NCBI RefSeq assembly: GCF_031877795.1
Contig: NC_133955.1
Coordinates: 1,488,001-1,552,000 of the forward strand
DNA length: 64,000 nucleotides
Reading direction: 5' to 3'
DNA from: Strix aluco
Taxonomy: Eukaryota; Chordata; Aves; Strigiformes; Strigidae
This document shows, in pieces, positions 20,741 through 33,870 of the stretch. A program made the position numbers and the translations under genes. The notes under the pieces are model-generated. The model made no database searches and was not told the origin of the DNA. It was given only the letters and a program-made list of their open reading frames with translations. How positions within the stretch are numbered: the stretch's first letter is position 1; each line of letters opens with the position of its first letter.

Positions 20741-23700
20741 GGGCGAGTACCCCCGTTTCTTGAGCGCTCCCCCTGAACTGCATTACTGGGAGCCCCAAGA
20801 AATGTGCTGCCTGCAAGAGCCCTGCCCTGGGCCCAGTCCTGCGCACTAATATTGGTGCCGATCGTCACGCTGCAAAGTGGCCAGGACCGGGGAAAAAAAG
20901 CCCAGCTGGGGGAAGAAAAGTTGCCCAGCTTTTTTTTTTTTCTGTCTGCTTGTTGGTTTTGCTTTTTAAAAAGTACAATGTAAGCTCTAAATACAACCTG
21001 CAAAGGCAAAAGGAACCAGGCGGACCAGGCTGGACACATCTAAAGGCCAAAGCCATTCAACAGCTGCACACACCATCGCTCGCTCTCGCTGCGCACATTC
21101 CACCCCCTGCCTGCAGGTGCAGGCAGCCTGCCTGTGTCTTGAGTGTTCCCCGGCAACAGCACCACCAGGCAGCTCAAAAAACCGTACTGCCCGCAAAAAC
21201 TTGAGCACATTATTAGTGATTTCCTATGGTGATACAGAGCTAACCCTTTCATTAGATGTGGGGTTCAGCAGATGAGTTGGGTAGAAGAAGAAATCCCGCT
21301 AGAAAGGCAGGCTTCTGCTTTAAACTACTTTGAACAATAGCAGGAAATCTAGAAAAATGTAAATTTAATTAGCTTGATAATTTTAAGATAGACGTAAAAT
21401 TAAAAAAAAAAAATTAAATAAGGTGGCAGCGATGATGTTGCTCCACTGTCAGAAAGGCAGCACGGTAAGAAATACTTCTCATGGTGCATTAAGGGCAGAA
21501 CATCTGGTAATGATTGAATTCAGTAGTGAAAGCCCTCGACTGTTTGGCTATGGGATTTGCCCCAAAAGAGTTCTGTTTGAAAATACTATCAATTAAAGCA
21601 GCGTTTTAGGGCTTCCTTCTTGCAGAGACTATTCTATTCAGAAAGTGCCATTGTTTATAGGTCCTCTTGTTGGGGTGTTTAACAGTACAGAGATAGTAAA
21701 TAGTAGTGGTAATAATTCATCTTGGTTTTCGGCGGAGGTGAGTATCACATTTTAAATATTGGGTTAGAGGTTGAGCATCCTGTACTTCTGATGGTTCAAA
21801 CAAGAACACACCACAATTAGTGTTGGATTTCACTTCCTATGCATGTCAAGGCATTCCTGGTGGACTTGAGGTGTTTTCTGCACAAGGTAAAAACTCTTTC
21901 CAGTTAAGCCACTCAGATGTTTACTTCCCAGAATCACAGAGCACAGGTCCGTAATAGTCATGAAACGTGCTCATCTAGCGTTTCCTAAGCGTGCTCCAGG
22001 GAACTGGTGTCACCAAAGTAAACAGCAGATGTATGGGAATTTAAGGCAGACTCAGTCTCTCCCTTTGCAGAGTCTGTGCTCGTGATGATGAGGCCATTGA
22101 AAACAGAAGATTTCTTTTGCACCGTTCTCTGTGAACATACTTTGGCCTAACGAAATACAGAAAAATTAGGACTCAGTGGAACGGGATTCGAGTCGGAATG
22201 TGTTAAGTATGCTTTATTATCAAGGTTCAGACTCACTAGTAAACTTGCAATGAAGTAAAATTTTGGCTGTTTCTTTATGGAATAGCTCCATAAAAGCAGG
22301 CAAAACTGTGTATTTTTAGATAAACTGGCACTCGGCACTGGAGGCACCTGGAAGCAAACCTTGTGCCTGACTTTGAAAGGGAAAAGAATTGGAGAGTATT
22401 TACATATATGTTGTAATATCAATCAAACTTTGGCTGAATGTTTTATAGTGTATAAACACACAGGGATAACAGGATGTAGAACAGTCATGATCAAATGGAA
22501 TAACAAGAGTTGGACCCAGCCATGTCTCTGCAAACTCTGGTTGTGAGAGCAGGGGGTAGGAATCTGAGCTCCGCTGCAGACTAGAAAAACTGTCTGCGGG
22601 GGCTGCGTGCCACGTGGCTGGGCTGGTGTTGGTTATGGGTGAACACTCCGGCACACTGACGTACACCTGGACTCCCTGCGAAATGGAGCTTCACCTGCTT
22701 TCTGTTGAAACATGCCCGTGAAGGTGGCGGTGCTGCCCGTAGTTTCTAGAATGCCTTATAGTGGTTGGGCTTGCCCAGGCAATTGGGGGTCCGGAACTCG
22801 TGTCCTCAGCCCGCAGCTTCACAGCCATATCGCTGCCTGTGCCTCCAGGAATGAGACAGAGACTTGCAGAGCCAAGAGAGCACGTGTGGGATCGCTGTGC
22901 CCAAGCGGCTGGGACATTCCGCGTGATATGGGTGAATCCTGGGCTTTGACAGGGAAGTATTGAGCCTGAGGTGCAGGAAGGGAAGCCTGGGGTAGACATC
23001 AATACCAATTTTCAGTAAGGATGATAAAGGCCTGGACTGGATTCTGCTGGTGGTTGCAGAACCTCCTGTGCTGAGCAGAAGGCAGGCTTACACCAGGGTG
23101 TCTGGGAGCTAAACCTGGCACTGATGCAGCTGCTGGCCAGAGATGGGCTATGGGTGCAATTCCTATTTGCTAATTCTTATTTCTTTGCCATATCCTAGGA
23201 TAGGTAAGTAGCAGGGTGGCAGTGTAGTCTGAGGCGTTGGGCTCAGCCTAAAATGACAAGAATCCCACCCAGACTGACGCGGTAGGAAGGGAGACAGAAA
23301 AGGAGAACAGCAAAGGCAGCTGTTAAAGTAGCTCTCCGAAAGGAGAGCAAGTGTGGGCTGGAGAGCCAGAGGGGCTCTGCTGCTAACGCTAGCCACAGGT
23401 AAGCAGCAGGTCCTCTTCGGAGAAGGTGCCAGCAATGCAGTCCTTCAGAAGGGCCTCGCAACTGCTGTCACTTGGGTCCTGTGACAGGGACAGCGGGGCC
23501 ATCAGCCTGCAGCTCTGCAGCAGCTACAGGTACCACTGAAACACTTTTGATGGGGGATGCTGTTCTGTGGGTTGCGTTTGGCATTTTTTAAGACATTTTG
23601 TTGAGCTACAATTATTTTCTTGTGATCAGGGATTTGCACTGATCGTCTCTTTCTGGAGAGCACCCCGAGATCCTTTGCCATCCAAAGGTTCCCGCTCTGT

Positions 23701-24330
23701 TCCTGAGAGGAGCGATGGCCACAATGGGGAACGACTCCCGTGGGTAACGGCTTCCCCAGCAGGTTGGGATTGTGTGACTGCCCAAAGGCAACAGACGTGG
23801 CTGGTGCTCCAGCCCTGAGCGTTGGTGTGCTGACAGCTAGAGTGAATTCTGGGGTCTCTCCTGATAGCAGCCAGACTTACCCAGGTGCTTTCAATTACAC
23901 ACAGGAAAATGTGTTTCATCACTTCTCTACCCCTACTATAAGTCTTTGAAAGATGTCATTGTTGTGGAAAGAGCTGGCATCAGTAGGGTTACCGTCTGCG
24001 CGAGATACTTGCTTGTTTTCACCAAGTTACGATCAGGAACAGGGAAGACTTGACCTAATAATCCAATTCAAGACTCTAGAGGGAAAGGAAGGTAGCCCGA
24101 GGCACAGAAATCAGCGTGGGTTTGTTGGCAAAGTAAGCAGGGGAACAGACTATTTTCCAAAACTGTTTCTTGACCCGTAAATTTCAATGTCAGTATTAGG
24201 CTTCCCCCAGTGTTTCTGGGTTGGATGTAGAGCTGGTTGTACTGGGTGCTCCTGTAGAGAACTTGACTTCTAAATATGCTTTCATTCAACAGTATCATCT
24301 CATCTCTTTTCAAATGTCATTTCCCTGCAG
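20741..24330. other. No gene recognised
   Basis: This is mixed, moderately AT-rich DNA with a T-run near 20,930 and an A-run near 21,402. No protein family, RNA gene or clear full-length repeat is recognised. It precedes the USP-like exons and could hold an undetected 5' exon of that gene. Confidence 0.5.
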
Positions 24331-27300
24331 TCATTGCCAAGGAAATGGCTCTGCCACAAAGGATCCTCTATCCCCCAGAGAAGATTTGCGTGGAATGGCA
24401 GCAACGACAGAGAGCTGGAGTGGGACTGCACAACCTGAGCAATACGTGCTTCCTCAACTCCACCCTGCAGTGCCTGACGTACACCCACCTCTGGCCTCTT
24501 CTCTCGGGAGCACAGCTAGTTGTGTGAGTGCTTTTATGAACATCTCCCTGTAAATCTGCTAGGCACTTCACAAGGATTCCCAGAATCTGGCATTTGATTT
24601 AAGAGAAAAGCAGCCCTTCTTTGTCAACCCCCTGAGTTGGTGTTCTTTGAACACTCAAGCCTAGAAGCCGCTTGTATCTAGACATGTTCATTTTCAGAAA
24701 GGCACCTCTTTCTAGCCCTGGGTCCTAGTCCCCATTCCTGCAAGTTAAACTCTCTTTGCTTATTGTACAGAAAACTTACAACAGTTTAGCATCCCTCTGA
24801 AGAATGTTTTCTACGCACTAAAATGTCCCGGGTTTGTTGGGACATTGGCACCTTGGGAGAAGAGAGTGGAGTCTGTTCTTATAATGTCAAGATCTCCATT
24901 AGGTTTCCCATCACTATGGGTGTTTTGCTAACCTGAGAAGCTTCCCTCTCTCCCTCCCTCTTCAGATCCTCAGCAAGGCTTCTGCATGATGTGCAGAATG
25001 GCAGAGCACATTAGTGAGGTCCCGCAATCCTCAGGCAGCACCATCCAGCCGTGGGCTGTCGTCAGTGTTCTCACACATAAGTCATTTCAGGTGCTTTTAC
25101 GTGTTTTCTGCTGTTCTTGTAGGACAGAACTACTAACTTCTTTCTTAGGAACAGAACATTTCGAGGCTGGCATGCAGGAAGATGCCCATGAATTCTTACG
25201 CTGTACTGTCAGTGCCATGCAGGGAGCTTGTCTGAGTGGGAGCAGCAAGTAAGCACAAACAAATTACCTTTTCAATGTTCCCAAGCCCTTTAGACACCTT
25301 GATGCACTCCCATCAAGGAAATCCTACACCTAGGGCTTTCAGACAAAGCAAAACTCTTGGGAGGAGCTCACTCTCTGCCTTACCATTTATTTCCAGCTTG
25401 GACATCTCTTCTCAATCAACTACCATTGTCCATCAAATATTTGCGGGCCTTCTGAGATCCAGAGGTACTTTTCCACAACTATTGCTCCCCTTGGAATTAC
25501 CTGTGTCCTGTCTGCCTGTGATAAACAGCTGATCGTGTGACTAGCGTAGTAGGTATGGACATAAACTGGCAGAGTCAGTTGCCTTCTCCTATCCCTGAGC
25601 ATTTCCATTTGCCTTCCAGTCACGTGCTTGAGCTGCAATGCGGTTTCTGATTCCTACGAGGCCTCCCTGGATATTCCTTTGGATATAAAAGTAAGAGGGT
25701 TTGTAACTGTGCTTCAAGACATTCCAAGGCCCCTGTAGCTTTCCAGAATCAACACATCTGACTTAAAAAATGTATCCTGCAAACACAAGAGAGCTTGGTG
25801 GTGGGTGGGAAGTGGAATGGACGGTGTCCTCCTGGGGAGGTCATGGCAGTGGTCTCCCTGTAGGTGCTGGCCTTAAGCTGAGCAAGCACTCACTCTCCTC
25901 CCTGCGCCCTTGATGTACTCTCACCCTTCTTCCCTTTGCCCTCCCTCAGCACCCATCTGGTTCCTAGCCTGGTGGGTTGTGTTGTTTTCGTTACTGATGA
26001 CCCTGCACACCATCGGTAGCTCAACGGAGCAGTGGCCCACAGATGTAGCTCTTAGTAGCCCTGGGAATCCCTGGGAAATGGGGGAAATGTCGAGCATAAT
26101 ACCCTCTTTCTGCCTCCTTCTGGACACTGCTTGTGGGTTCACAGAGGCTCTCCTCAGCATCATCTAGCTGGGTTTTTGTGTAAACTAGTCAGTGTTTGGG
26201 TGAGGGTATCTCCCGCAGCTCAGTGCTCTCCTTTCTCACTCCTCCAGGCCACATCATCTGTCACCGCAGCTCTGGAGAACTTTGTGAAACCTCAGCAGCT
26301 GGATGGTGAAAACTGCTTTAAATGTAGCAAGTAAGGTCATTAGTAATGACATATTAGTACTGATCCTGCATGAAGGTGCTGTTGTCATCTCTCATAAGTC
26401 ATCTTCTCACACAGGTTTAATGCACATTAGTGAGACATAACTTTTTTTAATATGGCCTTATGGTGCTGAATAGCCTTAAAATAGCTTAAGGATGTGTGAG
26501 CCCTGAAAGGTTATCTGGCCTTCTTGGGGCAAGACAGGGAGCATCTCAGCACTTGGCTCTGTGCTTGGTTTCAAGGTGTGACAAGGTGGTTGCCGCCTCC
26601 AAGATATTTACAGTCCATCGTGCACCCAAGGTTCTCACAGTGTGTCTGAAAAGGTGTGAAGATTTCACTGGCAGGAGGATCAGCAACTTCCTCTTCTTGG
26701 AGCAGGAGACCTCCCAAGGCAGTGCGCTCTTTCACAAGCTGTTCGTGTTGAGTTTTTCATATTTCCTTCTGTGGAGAGGAGAGTTCCCGTGGGACAACAA
26801 GCACATACTCTGCTCTAACAGAGCTGCTTTGGCCGAGAACAGTTTCCTGCCACAAACCCTGACATGTTCCTTTAGGGAACATGAGCCCCAAAGATGCATT
26901 TATACACCTATGGCCCCTTTGAGGGCTATTTCATGTAGTATTTCAGGATCATTTCTGAGCCCTCTTGGTCTCTCCATAGTAATTCTATCTTTGCCCATAC
27001 ACATCTCGGACAGCTGGAGAACCGCTCCTCTACTCCTCGTACACTGTCCTGGTACACAGCAGCAGCAGCTGTCATGCAGGACATTATTTCTGCTACACAA
27101 AGGTAAAGAGCAACTTCCTTCCAAAGAAAGGAACAATGTGTGCCAGGGAAGACAACTTTTCACAGCAGTGTTACTGGCAGCCAAGGTTTTGGGGAAGGTC
27201 TCCTTAGGGGCTGGATTGGATTTGTTTTGGTGTGTGTACTCTTGGTTCTGTAGCTTTCTGCCTGTGTTTTTCTGGAGAAACCAGGCAGTTCATCTCCAGC

Positions 27301-27399
27301 TATCGGTGCCCTTTTTTACAGGCCAGCAATGGACTGTGGTACAAGATGAATGATACATCTGTGGGTTGTTGTGGCATCAACACAGTTCTCAGGCAGTGA
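24331..27399 (+). CDS. USP36/USP42-family deubiquitinase, catalytic core, multi-exon, possibly degenerate
   Basis: Exons with AG/GT borders in register with the USP36/42 core are 24,331 to about 24,523 (Cys box [18 protein letters not shown]), about 24,966-25,090 ([12 protein letters not shown]), 25,149-25,248 ([17 protein letters not shown]), 25,397-25,464 ([13 protein letters not shown]), 25,620-25,690 ([19 protein letters not shown]), 26,248-26,330 ([15 protein letters not shown]), 26,576 to about 26,690 ([16 protein letters not shown]), about 26,980-27,102 ([14 protein letters not shown], His box CHAGHYFCY) and 27,322 to about 27,395 ([12 protein letters not shown]). The family removes ubiquitin from proteins in the nucleus. 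The catalytic Cys, His and Asp boxes are kept. LKRF has become LKRC, the junction between about 26,690 and 26,980 has no clean donor or open acceptor, no start exon was found, and the long C-terminal region of USP36 or USP42 is absent. It may be a pseudogene or a short diverged paralogue. Introns argue against a processed copy. Confidence 0.8.
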
Positions 27400-27567
27400 G
27401 CCTATTTACTGTTTTATGTCAAGTAATAACAAGTATTAAAATGTCTTCAGAATATGCTCCCTTTTCCTGACTTTTCTTTTTTTCTTCTCACCCTCCTGAA
27501 TGTTTCTCTTTCTGCCACAGGAGACAATTACTACCTGCACCCTTCAGTGCTGACAAGTCTGAACTAA

Positions 27568-27583
27568 CCCCCCCCCCCCCCCC
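27568..27583. repeat. Poly-C run of 16
   Basis: A homopolymer between the USP-like gene and a CR1 fragment. No function is implied. Confidence 0.9.
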
Positions 27584-27664
27584 AGTCCTTATGTTCCCTT
27601 GCCGGGCTTTAGGCTGCTGCCCTGGAGTAAACTGCTACTTTGCTGTCTGTAGCTGGCTAACACA

Positions 27665-27876
27665 GAGTACTTAAAGGGGGGCCTAGGTGAAAGCTGGGGC
27701 AGGACTTTTACCAGGGGGTGTAGAGATAGGACAAGGGGTAACAGTTTTAAACTGAAAGAGGAGAGACTTCCAGTAGATATTAGGAAGAAATTCTTTACTG
27801 TGAGGGTGGTGAGACACTGGCACAGGTTGCCCAGAGAGATTGTGGCTGCTCCCTCCCTGGAAGGGTTCAAGGCCAG
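27665..27876 (+). mobile_element. CR1 LINE 3' fragment
   Basis: Typical CR1 3' wording is present, including GACACTGGCACAGGTTGCCC and CCCTCCCTGGAAGGGTTCAA. The terminal part is missing because an LTR is inserted at about 27,877. It is a non-coding remnant. Confidence 0.85.
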
Positions 27877-28697
27877 TGTGAGAGACAACTTGTAACTCCC
27901 CAAAAAACAGGGCCTGAAAGAAACAGGCCTGTGAGAAAAACAGCCTGAGAAAGAGATGAAAGTTAGCAGAGGGAGTGGAGGCCCTCCAAGCTAAGGAATG
28001 TCTCAAACACTCGCAAGTAATGAAACTCTAGTCCCAGGGTGGATGGTGTGGAGGTCGAAGCTGATCAGGCTGCCCCAATAACACAGGAGGCAGCTGGAGG
28101 GGGGAGCCCTGTGGGGACAGGACGGCTCTGCTCTGGGACACCTGGTCAAGTTCCAAGGGCATCTGTCCAGTGAATGACCTTTGCTTCATTATCCACGAAA
28201 TGCATGTTAAAGTTGACACCCCTCAATATGCTAACGAGGACTAACAAGATCATGCTAATTACATCATCCCATGAAGCACCTTGCCCCTCCCCGTACATGG
28301 GATACGTAGGTATGTGGGTCAGCCTAGGGGATGGATCCAAGGAAAGTGTGTACAAATCGAGGGGGGGGAAAGAAAGGGGGGGCCTGGAGAGTGCAGTGAA
28401 GTGAAGAAGACGGATGCCTCCTGGAACCCTCACTGGCAGGATCAGCGCAGAAACCCAGACCGGTGATCTGTATTTCCCCATTCCCTCTATCTCCCTCTTT
28501 TCCCTTTCCCATTAAGCAATGCAAGGCATATTGTATTGCTTGCCACAACTTGCTATATATTAGCTAACTATCATGTGTTCAATTAGTACATTGTGGGTAG
28601 TTAATAAATGTTTGGACTTGGAGACTTGTTGTCTGCTCCATTGGGGATTTGTGAACCTGAGTCACTTGTCCCCCTCGTCTGAGCGGGACGTGACACA
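27877..28697 (+). mobile_element. Solo LTR inserted in CR1
   Basis: About 820 bp starting TGTGAGAGACAAC and ending GTGACACA, with AATAAA near 28,603 shortly before the end. No primer-binding site or coding sequence follows. It interrupts the CR1 tail, so it is younger than that CR1 copy. The avian retroviral class was not determined. Confidence 0.6.
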
Positions 28698-31419
28698 TCC
28701 TCTGTCAATTACTGTGAGCAGTGACATGCTGGGGAATGATGCTCACATACCCACAAGTCTGCTTAACTATGGTGAGAGAGGCTGCCTGACTGGGGTTTTT
28801 TTGTATTCTTTCAACATCACAAATATTTTCATCCGAGGTTTCAGGATGCCAGTCTGCAGCAGCCCAGATATTCTGTCTGTGCTGACTGCTCCCAGAGCAG
28901 CCCAGGTGGCGATCCAAGCTCCAAGCCACAGGGTCGTGGTACCATCCCATCTCGTCCTGGTCATCTTCCCGCCCAGGTCCAATATTCTCAGTTTCTTTCT
29001 AGACCCTTTTCCACCACTAATGCCATACTGCTCACACAGCGTTCACATTTGCTCCCAAGCACCCAGGCAGTGGGGACACACCACTCTTGGCAGTCCTGGC
29101 TCACTGGCAGATCCACAGGGTACATTTAACACTGTCAGATACATAAAGACAAAGCACACACACAAACAAATAAAAAAACAATTTCTAAAACAAGACTCAA
29201 AGGGTCTTTCCAGAAATTCACAGCTAAGCCAATTATTCCAATTATAAGCTATGACAAAGTTTTCCTGCCTTCTGCACCATCTACTGTCATAGGCAAAACC
29301 ATCTGATTCAGGAAATCTAATTTAAAATTAACTTGCTGGTTCATTGGTATTGATATATGACCTCTATTTTAGTTACTTATGTTAAAGAGAAAAAGGAATC
29401 AGTAGAATCTCTAACTACTACCCCTCAGCTTACTATTTACATAAAAACCACAACTTTCCTCGTTTCTTCATGTGGCACACTCTCACTGCATCCCAACACA
29501 TGGCAATTCATTAACTCCTTCTAGAGTGGTTTAAACATTTATTGATGCGACCAGGGGATGACTGTACATCGAGGAGTCAGTGACCCAGGTTAACCCTGAG
29601 CTGTGCTCTGCCACGCTGTGCTGCATGTCCAGTGTCTCTCAGGCTGTGTTGGGGGGCACAAACCCCTTGGCTGCAGGACAACCCCAGCAGCTCACTGTAA
29701 CAGAGGAGCCTGTGTGCAGCTCTCACTCAGGGCTGATTGTCATGCCACCTCCACGGCCTTGCCTTTAGCTCACAGTTCTCATGTAAACATCTCTTAGAAA
29801 TAGAGTTGTTTTCTTGTAAGGAAATTATAGAATAGCTTGAATGATCAAAAAGGAGGAGCATGAATGGGCTCTGCGCAGCGCTGTGGGAAAACCCATCCGG
29901 GATCCCTCTGATGCTGCCCTGGGACGCACACAGGGTATCCAGCATCTGAAGGGATGTAAGACTTGCTATTGATATTACTCTTCTTATCTGTGTTATTAAA
30001 ACATCTATTTTATTAAGCCACTGGTTGCCAGGCATTTCTTATGGAGAGCTAGAAGGAAACCTGCACTGTTCTCCTCTTTCTCCCTGATCTCCTTCTGCCC
30101 CAGCACAGAGCACTCTGACAGTGTCTTCCTTTGTAGCCAATACACAACCACACTGTGGACAGGAACAAAGGCCTTTCAGCTAGGTACCCCACCTCTGACA
30201 GTGACCATGGGCTGAGAGACAAGAAAAGAATCTAGAAATATATTGGTTTAAACCTGGACTTCAGTGGAAGCTCTCAGAGTTCCCAAGAGGAAGACTGCAT
30301 TGTTTTTATTTGGTAAATATTTGTGGGTTCTTCTTCACGAATATCACTGACCCTTTTTTTTTTTTTAAGTTGGGCAATTTCTGGAATACACAACACCAGT
30401 GAATTCCACAGTTCATTTATATGAAAAGAAAATTACATGAAAAATAACTTAAATTAGTCTCTTCCAGGTTTGAGTGGAGTAAAATAACTTCAATTAATAT
30501 CTTCCGATTTGGGGCAGTGGACACTATGGTGAAAGGAAAGTTCAGCCACCAGGTCAACCTCTTACACCTGTGAGAACAGCAGCTCTGCTTCACCTGCCCT
30601 TGTTCTCCGCCAGCAGCACCAGTGAGAAGGTGAGCAGTGCCATGGAAGGAAGGAGGCCTCCCATCAGCCAAGACTCTGAGTGAGTGACAACATTTTGCAG
30701 CAAGTGCTGACTTCCAGTGAATTGCAGAGAGGTTGCTGCTCACTGCAGATGAAACCCAGACCCAGGATCAGACTCTCTGCAAATGACTTTGCATGAGGTT
30801 CCTGTGAACATGGGGTTTGCAGAGGGGGAAAGATAGACTGGCTTGGTGTGCACCCTGACCTCCCTGATGTGTGCAGCTCCGCTCTGGGGTGGGGGAAGGC
30901 AAGGAGGCTGGTTATCCAGACTAAGCACTGGGATGTCATGTATGGTTGGGTTTAGGGGTGATTCTGATTTAGAGGCACTCAGTGTTTGCTGCACTGGTTC
31001 CTCGATCAAGCACATACACCAAGGCTCTGAACCCATGATTACTCTTTTGCTGAGCGCAATCACCATTGCAACAATACCTCACTGGAAGGGTAAAAGTGAC
31101 TTGTCTACCCGTAATCTAAATGCAGTTCATGTTCCCTGATAGCGGATGAAATACCCAGCACTTGGTAAAGTCTCCTTCAATATGAAGAATATGATTTTTT
31201 ATTCAATTCTGCATAAAAACCCCATCATTTCTAAAACACGTAACTACCTCAGATTAGTTTATCCCTGTGGTAGCTATTTTGAGACTTTCTGCTTAAAACC
31301 TGAAAAGTCGGAATGACCATGAGGCCTCACTTTTCACTGTCTGTATTTGCAGGGAAAATCACGATCAAACAAGTTTTTGCTCTTCTGCTCCACAGTTCTC
31401 TGCACTCCCCTTAGCATAC
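28698..31419. other. No gene recognised
   Basis: AT-rich intergenic DNA. A segment near 29,500-30,030 looks LTR-like (CACAGGGTATCCAGCATC and ATTAAAACATC), but its ends are not clear. A T-run lies near 30,354. No protein family is recognised on either strand. Confidence 0.45.
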
Positions 31420-33150
31420 TGTTGTTACATAAGAAAAGCTCCAGTGTAAAGATGGCTTCAAAGACATGCGCAATAGGACTTGACCAACAATGACCTTGCC
31501 TGTACAAGAGGGTCTGCTGTTAGAAGAAACCAGACCAAACCAGCTGAAAGCAGCAAAGTTGCAACAAAAAACTAGTGCAAACTCAGCTAACAAGCCTGCT
31601 TGCATAGGAGGGTCACGTGAACAAATACTGAAAAGTGGATGGTAACAAGTGATGCCATGGCCAAAGCCCATAGGTTATGTAAAGTGTAAAAGTGAGTATG
31701 TGAATAGTCTTTCAATTGTATGCAAACACTCAAGAGCACTACACGAGGTCGTTCTCAGGCTCCCAGCCGAGAAGCACCTTTACTGCTGGCAATAAAGGCA
31801 ACTGATGGTTTTAGCTGGTGTGTACTTCTGCTGCCCTCTTTTCAGTTCCCACACATGAACTAGAAGAAAAGAATAAAAATGTGAACAAGTCCTTTCTGCC
31901 AACAATTTGGCAACTCTGACGGATATGTTCAACTGCTGAGCCAGTTGGCTGTACTTTGGTTCAGGCTTATAAAGGAACAACAGGACTCATGATCAAACAT
32001 GAACCTGTGGGCGTAATAGCCCTGGACCATGGACAAGAACATGGAACCGGTTTAAACCAGGTTATCAGAGACCCCCAAGTACAAAAAAGGGTGCATACAC
32101 TTGTGGTTTGACTAGCAGCCAACTACTTAGCACTATAAATATTAGCAGTCTTAATGAGAACTTGAGCTCTCCCTCCCTAGCAGCTGGCTGCACGGCAGCC
32201 ATCTCCCCTTGAGGAGAGACACTGCTCAAGGTTACCCCTCGAGGCTGAGAATCCCTTACCCGGCACCAGACATTGATGGGTTGGTAAGTGACGTTTTTCT
32301 ACATGCATGTAACATTTGGATAAGTATAGTTTAGCAATACATATCTATAGTTTAAGCAATAACTTTTATATCCCATATCAACTTTGTGTAGTCAATAGTA
32401 GAGTATTCACTGCCAATCCAAATGTACTTATTAAATATTTTACATACCTAAATTTACTGGTTAGAACCTAATAAACTAAGTACTAAATCAGATCTGTATG
32501 AGTGATCTCTGAGGGCAACCCAGATGGGACACTGAAGGCTTCCAGCCGGGTGAGTGTAGCTACCTCATATGACACAGGCAGCATGGAGTGTGTTCACCCA
32601 ACTGTCCTTGAAGGATCCGCATTCATTGGGAAGGTACTAAAAGCAGGGTAGCACAAGTCATGGGGTGTTCAATAGGTAGGGAAAAATGGGGTTTGTTGCT
32701 GGCAGAAATTCTGGAAAACTGGAAGAAAATCAGTGGAACTTTAGGACTCAGTGAAGCTTAAGATATAGTTCTTTGTCGGGACGAGTGGCCAGCTGAAACT
32801 CAGGAGGGGACACCCTCTGAGCTGTGGCTCCTGGAAGGTTCATTTGACATGAGCAAGCTGACTTTCTTGTGTCAACTGGAGGATCAAAAACCTCAGCAAA
32901 TGAACTACTTGTTTGTCTGGAATAATTGGTCTTTTAAACAACCAGGGGGATATGGGGATTCGGCTAAAATAAGACAGATGTTAGTACAATAAAATGCTGG
33001 GACACCTGAGTCTAAATTCTCCCCCTGCTCTGCTTCACTCTGCACCTGCTACTGCTCAGACCCCTACGCTGTACCCACTGCTGCCTCCTGAAAGTCACAC
33101 TCCTGCTTTGCCAGCTCCTATGATCGGGATGGTGATGGCTCATCTGCACA
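31420..33150 (+). mobile_element. Endogenous retrovirus fossil B: 5' LTR, primer-binding region and gag remnant
   Basis: The LTR (31,420-31,904, 485 bp) has matching TGTTG and CAACA ends and AATAAA near 31,790. ATTTGGCAACTCTGACGG follows at once as a primer-binding-like segment. After a leader, the region 32,650-33,000 resembles the start of a gammaretrovirus-like gag (matrix wording such as FLCQLEDQKPQQ and WNNWSFKQPGGYG). It is broken and truncated, with several breaks and no pol, env or 3' LTR seen. It is old. Confidence 0.7.
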
Positions 33151-33439
33151 CCTACTTCTAAGGGGTTTTTTAATGATGGTACCTTGTGAGTGGTTTAAGT
33201 ATGTACACAGTAAGCCTGCAGATCTGTAATAAGCTTGAGAGCTGAATAACTCCTAAGTGACCATCCTTTGTAGTGTTGTGAAGTAAGCTGTTGCGTGTAC
33301 AGGAGGTGTAACCACTCTCTAACAGCCTTTCTGATGTTAATGTCCGGGTCTTGGTTCAAGGTACCCTTCATGTCTGCCTGGTCTATCAGACAGGAGTCTT
33401 GAAGGTGTGTAGGTGCCAATGTTAGAGAGCCAAGACTGA

Positions 33440-33870
33440 AGTTTTATAGATTCATCAAAAAGTCTGTGTTGGAAAGGATCAGAGGAGATCATCTCTTGCA
33501 ACCTCCTGCTGAAAGCAGGAACTTAGATTAGGCTATCCAGGGCCCTGAGAAGCGAAGTCTTGAGGATTTCCAGCAAAGCACATTCCACCACTTCTCTGAA
33601 CAATGTATTCCAATGTTTATTGGTTCTCACAGAGGAGAATTTTTTCTTATTGCCTCTTGTCCTATCACCATGCATTCTTGTGAAGTACTGTAATCTTCTC
33701 TAGAGATAACTTTTCGGTATTTGAAAACTGTAATTAGATTCCCCCTGCACTTTCTTCTCTTTAGACTGAACAAACCTAATTTCTTCATCCTTTTACCATA
33801 ATTCAGGTGCTACAGTGCTCTAATTGTCTTGGTGGCCCTTTGCTGGACCTTCCTTTACTATCAGTGGTTT
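33440..33870 (-). mobile_element. CR1 LINE 3' fragment, old
   Basis: The reverse complement reads as a diverged CR1 3' region. On the + strand the phrases TTGCCTCTTGTCCTATCACC and CCTTTGCTGGACCTTCC mark it. The flanking sequence to about 33,430 may include its end. It does not code for protein. Confidence 0.8.

Noticed and set aside
26496-27353. A single 285-codon frame in the USP-like region
   Set aside because: It joins a real USP exon to intron sequence. The downstream USP motifs (CHAGHYFCY) are in a different frame.
29520-30035. Possible LTR
   Set aside because: LTR-like phrases are present but matching ends, promoter and polyadenylation signals in the right order were not found.
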